Of a stretch of DNA of 64,000 bases, positions 1 through 8,300 are shown one piece after another. How positions within the stretch are numbered: position 1 is the first letter of the stretch; each line of letters opens with the position of its first letter. Source of the DNA: Bacteroidota bacterium (lineage in GTDB: Bacteria; Bacteroidota; Ignavibacteria; Kapaibacteriales; Kapaibacteriaceae); NCBI GenBank assembly GCA_018266735.1, contig JAFDZT010000002.1:484439-548438 (forward strand), written 5' to 3'. The translations under genes were made by a program, and so were the position numbers. The notes under the pieces were generated by a model. That model was not told the origin of the DNA. It made no database searches and worked only from the letters and a program-made list of their open reading frames with translations.

Positions 1-1131
1 GAGATAATCGATATGCGTTCCATCAACGATCACGTCAACATCTGCATCACCGGCAATTGTTTTCCGAAGACGAACTTGGAACGTACCACCAGTTGCTCCA
101 ACGCTGAGGAATCCGGTGACCTGTACAAACTGATGCGAAGCCGTGAGACCTGTGTAGAGCAATACATCTCCAGTACCGTAACCGGAAACATTTGCCGTTG
201 TATTGAATGACCAAACGGCTCCCGCCGGAATAGAAAAACATGTATTCACTGTTGGACTCGTGCCTCCGTTGTTCTTTGCGATCTCGAAGGTGACCGTTAC
301 CCAGTACACTGTGTTCGCATTCGCCGTGAAGTTCAAGCCTGTAACATCGCTACATGCATCTGATGAAATGGTAACGAGTGCGGGAAGAATGACGGTTCCA
401 AACGAACCACCTTGGCCAAGCGCTGCCGGTGGTGTCACCCATTCGAGGCTCGCAGTACTTCCGGCAATGGAAGCAATGCGCAAGTACTGGCCAACAGATC
501 CCATCGTCTTGGGCATCACATAGGTGATGTTCGTAGCCTGCGTTGCATCCGTAGTGAACGCGTTGTACACTGTATTGTCTGCGCGATTCAGGCGCAATTC
601 CCCGCCACCTTGCACCGTGACCGGTCCGGCTGCATCGACCGTGAATACCGTGCCCACGGTGAGCAACGATCCGGGTGTGGACGTACCAATGCCAACATTG
701 CCACCACCACTTGGGATGAGCAATGCATAGTTCATCGCACCACCTGTTGCTGATACTGTGAGACCAGTTGCCGTCCCGGGTCCCGTCCCCGCCGAACTGA
801 TCATAGCTCCCGGCGTGCTACCGGTTGTGGTTGGATCGTAGGCAACGTTAAAGAGAAAGTGCGACGACGACGTTTCTGCGTTCTGTGCACTTGTCACGCC
901 ATAGAGCATAGGATGCGTACTGAGCAATGGCGTCGGATTGACCATCAACGAACCGCTCGTGGGTGTGGATGGTAGCGAGAATGTGAACGGTCCACCCGAA
1001 CTCGGTGCTTGCAACCTCGTTGTTGCCGTTCCATTGAGCATCACAAGGTGACGCGTTTGAAGATCTTGAGCCGTTATGTTCGTCAATGCAAGAACGAACA
1101 GTGCAACGATCGTGGTTGAAGTATGTCGCAT
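1..1131 (-). CDS. Exported repeat/fibre-like surface protein, C-terminus cut by window edge
   Basis: The frame is open from the ATG at 1131 to base 1, so about 377 residues are visible and the C-terminus lies outside the window. The N-terminus (MRHTSTTIVALFVLALTNITAQ) is a signal peptide followed by DLQTRHLVML, closely matching the AQDLQTRDLRLV start of the protein at 1844-2944, so the two are paralogues. The middle is Gly/Thr/Ser-rich and includes GGNVGIGTSTPGSLLTV, a motif typical of fibre-like proteins. The last 130 visible residues look like a compact beta-rich tip domain (GTFQVRLRKTIAGDADVDV) resembling the end of the 2253-residue protein upstream. Role inferred: cell-surface or adhesive. 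No catalytic motif seen. A weak hairpin separates it from the previous gene. Confidence 0.75.
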   Translation of the reverse strand, partial: MRHTSTTIVALFVLALTNITAQDLQTRHLVMLNGTATTRLQAPSSGGPFTFSLPSTPTSGSLMVNPTPLLSTHPMLYGVTSAQNAETSSSHFLFNVAYDPTTTGSTPGAMISSAGTGPGTATGLTVSATGGAMNYALLIPSGGGNVGIGTSTPGSLLTVGTVFTVDAAGPVTVQGGGELRLNRADNTVYNAFTTDATQATNITYVMPKTMGSVGQYLRIASIAGSTASLEWVTPPAALGQGGSFGTVILPALVTISSDACSDVTGLNFTANANTVYWVTVTFEIAKNNGGTSPTVNTCFSIPAGAVWSFNTTANVSGYGTGDVLLYTGLTASHQFVQVTGFLSVGATGGTFQVRLRKTIAGDADVDVIVDGTHIDYL

Positions 1132-1217
1132 ACCGGTCCCCTTGGTAAATGTTGCTCATCACATGCGACGCAACATATTTGGGACACCGTGTACACTGAT
1201 ATGACGAAGCTCAAGGA

Positions 1218-1241
1218 ACGGCATCTTTGCACAAATGCCGT
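1218..1241 (-). terminator. Weak hairpin after the 190-residue secreted protein gene
   Basis: Seven-base inverted repeat ACGGCAT/ATGCCGT with a 10-base loop, 17 bases beyond the stop at 1258. On the minus strand it is followed by TCCTTG rather than a real T run, so termination activity is doubtful. Confidence 0.3.
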
Positions 1242-1257
1242 AATCGAGAACGATCTC

Positions 1258-1830
1258 TTAGTTGATCGAGCGCTTTCGTTGTGAATACGAGATGCTCCAC
1301 TGTGTTGCATCGCAATCAATGGCCGCAGCGGAAACATTCAACACGCGTACCGCCACCTTGCCGCCTTCCACTACCCTTGCGCTTCCGATCACAATGCCAT
1401 CGGGCAGGTCGGTGTTGGGTTGCACCGTGACGAGAGAGCCAAGCTCGACGCCGGGCACATTGAGGATCATCATGTGCGTACTGTTCTGCGGGATCACGGG
1501 AAGATCGACCTCGGCGTCAACAAGCATCTGCACAACGTTCGTTGCTGTGCCGCCAACGGTCTGCCATGTCGTGTACACACGATGCGATGCTTCATCGATC
1601 TGCGTCACCACGAGCGACTGACCCAACGTTGGCGCCGCTTCCGGAAACACCACCGTATACGTGGCCGTCATATTGGCCATACACTCCAATCCAATTGCAC
1701 CCGCTGTTGGATTCGTTGGCGAGATCAACCAGAAGCCCGGTGCCTGCACACCCGGACGTGGTTCGTCTTGTGCATGCGAGCAGTGGACAGTGGTGATGAA
1801 GGCGGCAAGGAGGAGAAGGAGTGTTTGCAT
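1258..1830 (-). CDS. Small secreted protein of unknown function
   Basis: 190 residues from the ATG at 1830, chosen because it gives a clean signal peptide (MQTLLLLLAAFITTVHCSHAQ) and sits 13 bases after the stop of the upstream gene at 1844; longer in-frame versions would run into that gene. The mature part starts DEPRPGVQAPGFWLISP and contains a Cys-bearing segment ECMANMTATYTVVFPEA, with a beta-sandwich-like pattern of alternating hydrophobics through to the end. No family recognised and no T9SS sorting domain seen. Its position directly behind the 366-residue surface protein suggests co-expression and possibly an accessory or partner role. Confidence 0.7.
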   Translation of the reverse strand: MQTLLLLLAAFITTVHCSHAQDEPRPGVQAPGFWLISPTNPTAGAIGLECMANMTATYTVVFPEAAPTLGQSLVVTQIDEASHRVYTTWQTVGGTATNVVQMLVDAEVDLPVIPQNSTHMMILNVPGVELGSLVTVQPNTDLPDGIVIGSARVVEGGKVAVRVLNVSAAAIDCDATQWSISYSQRKRSIN

Positions 1831-1843
1831 TGTAGTGGTCCCG

Positions 1844-2944
1844 TTACGGTCTGAACCCGGTGACGATCCAACGTCCAGCATTGGACGAATATACAAGAGT
1901 CGCAGAGCCTGCGCCAGTGGTTGTGATGTCGGCGCCCGACAGTGTGAGAATTCCATCAGCGCCAGCGTCTTCCACGAACGTGAGATTGTCGGCGCGATTG
2001 TAGATCACAAGTACCTTTCCATCGAAGCCACCGGTGATGGTGGAGATGGCCGATGTGCCGCCGGCGTTTGCGGTGACAACGATGAAGCTCCGTCCTGTTG
2101 CATCAAGCGTTTGCGATCCCGCTGCGAGAGCAAGGTTCGTTCCGTCGGAGCGCATGGCCACGTCGCCGTTCACATCAAGTGTGACGTTCGGTATGTCTGT
2201 CGCGATGCCTGCTTTCCCTGTCCGCTCAAGCGTGAGTGTCGGTGTGCTGTTGAGCGTGCCGGACTGACCAGTGAAGAAACGAAGGTCGGCAGAATTGGCG
2301 GCCGATCGAATAGCTTGAATGCTGACAAGTCGTTGGTCGGTTCCACTTCCGGCGTCATAGTTCGAAAAGTCTAGTGTTGCGAACGATGTGACGCTGTTTT
2401 GTGCGCCCTTGAGTGTGAGGGTCGGCAACGCATCGTCGGTGGAGATGTTCCGTCCATCGATCACGAACAACCCATTTGACCCGATGAACTCGCCAAGTGT
2501 ATTTGTACTGGCGGCGGTCGCCGTTGAGCGGACCGACAGTCCTGTTGCATCACCACCGGCTGGCGCTGCCTCGACGACCACTGTGAGTCCGTCGGCGTAT
2601 TGCGGGTTGAGATTATCCGTTGAGATCGACTCGATCCGTGCTCCGCATGCACTTCCGTCGAAGGTGGGGTCGTAGGCAATGTCGAACAGGTAGGAGAAGC
2701 TCACGTTGTTCGTCTCCTGTGGCGCCGTGGGGGCATACAGAATGGCCACGGTAGGCAACGAGTCACGCGTAAGCAGTGTTCCCCCACCCTGGGGCAACGT
2801 CAGCGTTCCACCGCTCGCGGAGCCGCGGAGCAATGTGGATACACCGCCGCGTACCAATCGCAGGTCACGTGTCTGAAGGTCTTGCGCAAGGGCCGGAGTG
2901 GCAAGGGCAATGGCAAGAGCGATCGATGCAGCAACGTGCTTCAT
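1844..2944 (-). CDS. Exported repeat/fibre-like surface protein (366 aa)
   Basis: Starts MKHVAASIALAIALATPALAQ, a canonical signal peptide, then DLQTRDLRLVRGG, shared with the partial gene at 1-1131. Residues about 60-90 (SFSYLFDIAYDPTFDGSACG) match the FLFNVAYDPTTTGS segment of that paralogue. The centre is a Thr/Ser/Ala/Asn-rich stretch with KAGIATDIPNVTLDVNGDVAM, the 'nnGkvGIGTxxPxxxLdVnG' signature seen in fibre-like surface proteins of Bacteroidetes and in phage tail fibres. The C-terminal 80 residues are a compact beta domain ending RWIVTGFRP, unlike the tips of its neighbours. Transcribed separately from the upstream 747-residue gene, since a good terminator lies at 2996-3034. Function unknown; surface structural or adhesive role inferred. 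Confidence 0.8.
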   Translation of the reverse strand: MKHVAASIALAIALATPALAQDLQTRDLRLVRGGVSTLLRGSASGGTLTLPQGGGTLLTRDSLPTVAILYAPTAPQETNNVSFSYLFDIAYDPTFDGSACGARIESISTDNLNPQYADGLTVVVEAAPAGGDATGLSVRSTATAASTNTLGEFIGSNGLFVIDGRNISTDDALPTLTLKGAQNSVTSFATLDFSNYDAGSGTDQRLVSIQAIRSAANSADLRFFTGQSGTLNSTPTLTLERTGKAGIATDIPNVTLDVNGDVAMRSDGTNLALAAGSQTLDATGRSFIVVTANAGGTSAISTITGGFDGKVLVIYNRADNLTFVEDAGADGILTLSGADITTTGAGSATLVYSSNAGRWIVTGFRP

Positions 2945-2995
2945 ATTCGGGACTTCGTACGTAGTGAGGAAGAGGACTCAATATACAGCATGCTG

Positions 2996-3034
2996 CAAAA
3001 AAAGAAAGCCCGTCCGGCATTTGCCGAACGGGCT
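2996..3034 (-). terminator. Rho-independent terminator after the 747-aa surface protein gene
   Basis: On the minus strand AGCCCGT/ACGGGCT plus an inner CGGC/GCCG stem with an ATTT-type loop (one mismatch between the two stems) is followed by TTTCTTTTTTT. It begins 22 bases after the stop at 3056. Confidence 0.85.
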
Positions 3035-3055
3035 GTGGAAATGTTTCCGGGAAGA

Positions 3056-5299
3056 TTACGGGTTGATGATCATGTAGTTGATGTACAGATCGTCACCGAC
3101 ACCCAAGCCACCCGAGAAGGTCACGTCAAACGATGTCGCTGCCACAATAGCAGAAACATTGGCCGTAAACGTTGTCCCAGGTGTGTTCGATTGGATTGTC
3201 ACAATGATCGTCGAATTCGCTGTCACCTGCGAGTTCAAGATCGTAAATCCGGGACCAGCACCATCAACTGCTTCCGTAACGTGGATGCGTCCGGCGAACG
3301 TATTCGTAGCGGCGGCGCCGAGGATGCGATTCTCAGATCCCGCTACTGTTCCGTTGACACGTACGACATCTGTGATTCCATTACCGAGATTCACGTTATT
3401 ATTCAGGTTCACACTGGTGGCATCTGTGGCAAGCACACCTGTGGTACCATTCAACGACAGCATGTTGTCTGTGGCGGCACCACGGTTGAACGACAAGGTC
3501 TGTCCGTCAAGGTTGACGTAGCGCGTTGAAACCAACGGATTGTTTGCTGCAGCATTACCAGCGGTCGCTGTACCAAGGCGATAGGCAGACGAGCTGAACT
3601 CGATGCCTTCGTTGGCCGTACCGGAGAACGAAGCACGACGAACTTGGTTCGTTGCCGTGATCCACAGAATGTCTTGGATCGGGTTCGACACTTGAATGTT
3701 GTTCAACACGAGGTTGTTGGCAGCGGCGTTGGTTACGTCGATCGTGATGTCACCATTACGCGTGAGCGCGTCTTGGTTGATCGTCAGATCGTTACCAGCA
3801 CCAGTGTTCACAACGATACCGGTCGTTGTTGCATTCACGCGAATACCGGCTACAGGAGGAGTGCCTGTACCGATGGTCAATCCATTCGTAAAGGCATCAG
3901 TGATGGCAAGGCCAGTTCCGGCTCCGGCATTTCCGTTTGCGATGGAAACACCGGCACCAAGACTATTCGAGTAGATCGCTGTCACATTCGCAACTGTTGA
4001 AGCATTACCAATGTTTGTCGTATTGGCATTTGCCGACGTGTTGATGTTGACAGTGTTCCCTGCCGTATTCGTCACGTTCAGATCAATGTCACCACGGATT
4101 CTCGTAAAATCCGTATTGTCATTACCGAGTGTCGTCGATCCATCAACCTGGAAGCTCGCATCGGTTGAGAGCGTGTTGCCGGCACCTGTATTGAGCGCCA
4201 CGTTACCAGCACGTGCCAGTGTACCAGTTCCATTATCGGACAAGCTGGCATCGACGATCGATGTTCCGCCTGCACCCCAACGGGTCATCTGGCCTGCCGT
4301 GCCGCCTGTGCTCAACAGTACCGTACCCGATGCATCAGGCAGCGTGTACGTGCGAGCTGCTGAGTAGAGCACTGGACCTGACATTGCCCCCTGATTGGTG
4401 CCTCCCGCTGTATTGTCATTGAAGAAGATCGTTCCACCAATGACGGAAGCACTCGTACCAACCGTGAGGTCACCATCGATATTAGCGTGACCGTCTGTGC
4501 TCAGGAAATTCCCTGTACCCGGGTTGATGGCAATGTTCCCTGCACGAGCAAGTGTACCAGTTCCATTGTCGGACAAGCTTGCGTCGACAAGAGACGTTCC
4601 GCCTGCACCCCAACGTGTCAGTTGATTCGCTGTACCGCCGGTGCTCAACAGAATGGTTCCAGAAGCGTCTGGAATATCAATTGTGCGATTGGCTGTGAAG
4701 CTCGGTGCTTGGATCGTGCCATTGAAACTCGTGCCCGCCACGTTGTCGTTCAAGATCAGCGAGCCACCCGTTGTTGAAAGCGGTGCACCAAGTGTGAGAT
4801 CACCTTGGGCTGCCGTATTTCCTGTAGCATCTGATGTGAACGTTGCTCCTGTGGAGACCCAGTTCGTTCCATTATAGCGGAGGAGAGCATCCGAAGAACC
4901 CGTTGGCAGTGCAAAGTCGATGGAGCCGGCACCCAGTGTGATCGCAAGACCACGAGTGCCAGTTGGTGTTGCCGGAACAGGTGCTGCACCGGTTGAACCG
5001 ACAAGCAACTGACCATCAGTCATTGCAGCAGCATTATCAAGCTTCCCGGATGCATCGCTAAGGATCACGCGGTTCGTACCAAGTACGGCCGGTGTCTGCA
5101 ATGCAACGGTACCACCTTGGTTTTGCAGGGTATAGGTACGTGGGGCGGTAAGGGCCGGAACGGTAAGTGTACCGACGTTGGCCGTGACCGTGTTCGTACC
5201 GCGCAGGAGCAAGCTACGCGTTGCCGCGTCCTGCGCCATGCCCACCGTCACGGCCGAAAGGCCGATGACGGTGGTAAGTGCGAGTGTTTGAAATTTCAT
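3056..5299 (-). CDS. Exported Thr/Asn/Gly-rich repeat surface protein (747 aa)
   Basis: Signal peptide MKFQTLALTTVIGLSAVTVGMAQ, then DAATRSLLLRG. The body is almost entirely short beta-strand-like repeats: two near-identical blocks around residues 215-370 contain LLSTGGTA, TRWGAGGTS and DASLSDNGTGTLARAGN. Around residues 545-615 lies a module ATNQVRRASFSGTANEGI...YRLG...RYVNLDGQTLSFNRGAATDNMLSLNG that recurs in the two larger neighbours. The last 85 residues form a compact domain ending INYMIINP, which closely matches the end of the 1863-residue protein. There is no T9SS domain, transmembrane anchor or enzyme motif. Likely a fibrous cell-surface or extracellular protein; the export route after Sec is unknown. 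Confidence 0.8.
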   Translation of the reverse strand: MKFQTLALTTVIGLSAVTVGMAQDAATRSLLLRGTNTVTANVGTLTVPALTAPRTYTLQNQGGTVALQTPAVLGTNRVILSDASGKLDNAAAMTDGQLLVGSTGAAPVPATPTGTRGLAITLGAGSIDFALPTGSSDALLRYNGTNWVSTGATFTSDATGNTAAQGDLTLGAPLSTTGGSLILNDNVAGTSFNGTIQAPSFTANRTIDIPDASGTILLSTGGTANQLTRWGAGGTSLVDASLSDNGTGTLARAGNIAINPGTGNFLSTDGHANIDGDLTVGTSASVIGGTIFFNDNTAGGTNQGAMSGPVLYSAARTYTLPDASGTVLLSTGGTAGQMTRWGAGGTSIVDASLSDNGTGTLARAGNVALNTGAGNTLSTDASFQVDGSTTLGNDNTDFTRIRGDIDLNVTNTAGNTVNINTSANANTTNIGNASTVANVTAIYSNSLGAGVSIANGNAGAGTGLAITDAFTNGLTIGTGTPPVAGIRVNATTTGIVVNTGAGNDLTINQDALTRNGDITIDVTNAAANNLVLNNIQVSNPIQDILWITATNQVRRASFSGTANEGIEFSSSAYRLGTATAGNAAANNPLVSTRYVNLDGQTLSFNRGAATDNMLSLNGTTGVLATDATSVNLNNNVNLGNGITDVVRVNGTVAGSENRILGAAATNTFAGRIHVTEAVDGAGPGFTILNSQVTANSTIIVTIQSNTPGTTFTANVSAIVAATSFDVTFSGGLGVGDDLYINYMIINP

Positions 5300-5356
5300 G
5301 ATCGTGTTCCGTGTGTTAATCGTGGTTAGTGGTTCGTTGATCGATTCGTTCCGCGA

Positions 5357-8300
5357 TTACGGATTGATGATCATGTAGTGAACAGCCACTGTCTCGCCAA
5401 CAAGAATGTTGTTCGAGAAAGTAACAGTGAAGCTACCGGCAGCGCGCGCTGTGAGTTGATACGAGAGGATACCACCACCCGTATAGTTCTCCAGCGTGAT
5501 GATCACAACACTGTTCGCCGTAGCGAGGTTGTTTGCGATCGTATATGCCGCCACACCTGTACCATTAACAAGTACACGTTCTGCGAATCTGTTCGGGCCT
5601 GTACCACGAATGTCGGCGTTGATCGTGAGGGTCTGTGTATTGGGCGAGTTGCCAATCACGACGTCACCATTACCACCCGTTTGGATATTGACGTTACCAT
5701 CTGACAGCAGGTTGACTGCAGTTTGCGAGCGCACATTCACAGCAGCAGAATTGGCAAGGTCGCCGATCGTTGTTGTGGCAGTACCCGTCGTATTGATGTT
5801 TGTCGTACCGGTCAGCGTGATCGTTCCCGTACCAGCTGCGATCGTTGTGTTGTCGGCACCTGAGCCGTTACCAAGGTTCGTTGTTTGATCAACGACAAGG
5901 TTACGAGCAACATACATCGAACCATCCGTGTTCACGATGTTACCACCGCCCGGATTGATGTTGATGTCGGCATTGACGCGAGAGATCGTTGTTTCCGTGA
6001 TCACGAGATCCGTTGGGACACCCGTGTTGATCACAAGACCTTCTGCGTCGTTGACCGTAACAGCGCCAACAGCATCGGACAACTCACCCGATGCCGAAGC
6101 AATGTTGAGTTGTGTCGATGTGAGACCAAACGTTCCGGTTGCGTTGCCAACAACAGTGTTGTTGCCGGCGCCCGTGTTGATGTTCGTCGTTGTTCCGTCG
6201 ATCGTTACGACACCCGTTGCTCCGTTCAGCGACAGCATGTTGTTCGTACCGGCTCCGCGGTTGAAGGACAATACACCAAGTGTTCCCAGGTTCACAAAGC
6301 GTGGACCTGCAAGAGCGTTCGTGAGAGCGCCCGTACCTGCTGCCAGTGTACCAAGACGAACTTCAGCATCCGTACCTGTTTCGTTGTAGATCACGCCGTT
6401 CGAAGCGTTGATCAGGTCTGTGACCGGACGACGGCGAAGAACGCCGCTACCGTTTGCGATCACGATACCGTCCGTCGGGTGCGTGAAGGCCGGAGCAACG
6501 TTCGTCGACAACGATGTTGCCGTGATGTTGGCCGTACCTGCTGTACCACCGATCGTGACAGTACCACCAACATTACCAAGGGTAAGAAGGTTGGCACCTT
6601 GATCGACCGTGAATGCACCGGCGCGTGTGATCGCTGTTTCCGTGATCGTGACATCAGCGGCACCACCCGAATTCACAACGAAGCCGTCGACATCGTTCAC
6701 CGTGACGGCGCCAACAAGGTCGCTCAGCTCACCAGAAGCAGAGGCGACATTGAGTTGCGTCGACGTGAGGCCGAATGTACCTGTTGCATTTCCAACGGCC
6801 GTGTTATAGCCGGCTGTGCTGTTCAACGTCAACGTTGCTGCATTGATGGTGTTCGACGTTGTGGACGTCGACGTCATCGTTGGAGCCGTTGCATTGATCG
6901 ATGCACCACCAAGTGTGATCGTGCCCGAACCTGTTGTACCGATGTTCGTGTTCGCGCCACCAACGTTGTTCAGGTCGACCTGACCACCGTTGTTGATCAC
7001 GAGTGCTGTTGTCGTTGCCGTGTTGAACGTGAGCGTGCCTGCTGCACCAACGCGAACGAAGCGAGCCGATGTGATGGCGTTGCTACCATTCGTGCTGTGA
7101 CCGAGACGGAACTCGCCACCTTCGTACATCAGACCTTGATTCGCCATGTTCGACAGTGCCGTTGAACGGACCTGGTTCGAAGCATTGAGCGAGAGCATGC
7201 TGAGCGGTGTTGCGTCGTTCGCAATGTTCGTCATGGTGATGTTGGTCGTTCCTGCGCTCATCGAGATACCGCCGCCATTAGCGTTGTTACCAATATTGAC
7301 GGAATTGGTGTTGGTACCCGTACCGATGTTCGTGCCTGAACCACCGGTGACGTTGATGTCTGTTGCGCCTGTCACCGTCGTCGAGCCAAGGATGATGTTT
7401 GTAGCAAGTGGAACACCGATGTTGTTCGTACCGGTACCTGTGACGTCGAGGTTGTCTGCGACCACCACGTTCCCACCGTTGTCCGAAAGGTCACCGTTCA
7501 CTGCCACGCGGAATTGATCCGATGACAAGGAGAACGTACCCGTCGTATTGCCGATGGCTGTGTTGTAGCCAGCTGTGTTGTTCAACGTCAACGTTGCTGC
7601 ATTGATGGTGTTCGACGTTGTGGACGTCGACGACATCGTTGGAGCTGTTGCGTTGATCGTGGCACCACCAAGTGTGATCGTGCCCGAACCAGTCGTACCG
7701 ATGTTCGTGTTCGCGCCACCAACGTTGTTCAGGTCTACCTGACCGCCGTTGTTGATCACGAGAGCTGTCGTTGTTCCAGTGTTGAAGGTAAGCGTTCCGC
7801 CGCCACCAACACGTACGAAGCGTGGGTTTACGATCGGAGCGGAACCGTCGACGAGGTGACCAAGACGGTATGCAGAGTTATTGAACTGCAGACCTTCATC
7901 GGCTGTGCTCGTGAACGTCGCACGACGAACTTGATTCGTTGCCGTGATCCAGAGAATGTCTTGGATCGGATTGGCATTGAGGATGTTGTTGAGGATCAGG
8001 TTGTTGCCAGTGTTCCCAACATCGATCGTTGTTGCATTGGTACCGCCGGATGCGATCGTGACCGTTCCTGCGCCAGCACCGGTGTTACCGATGTTGGTGT
8101 TTGCCGTACCAGCACCCGTGTTGATGTTGGTCAGACCGACAACATTCTGTGTACCCGTGATGTTGTTCGTTGTTCCTGCAACACCGATGGTATTCGTATT
8201 GGCACCACTGATGGTAACGTTCCCGTCCGTGGTGACCAAGTTTCCGGAACCAGGGTTGATGGCAATGTTCGCGGCCGTGCGGCTGATCGACGACTCGTTG

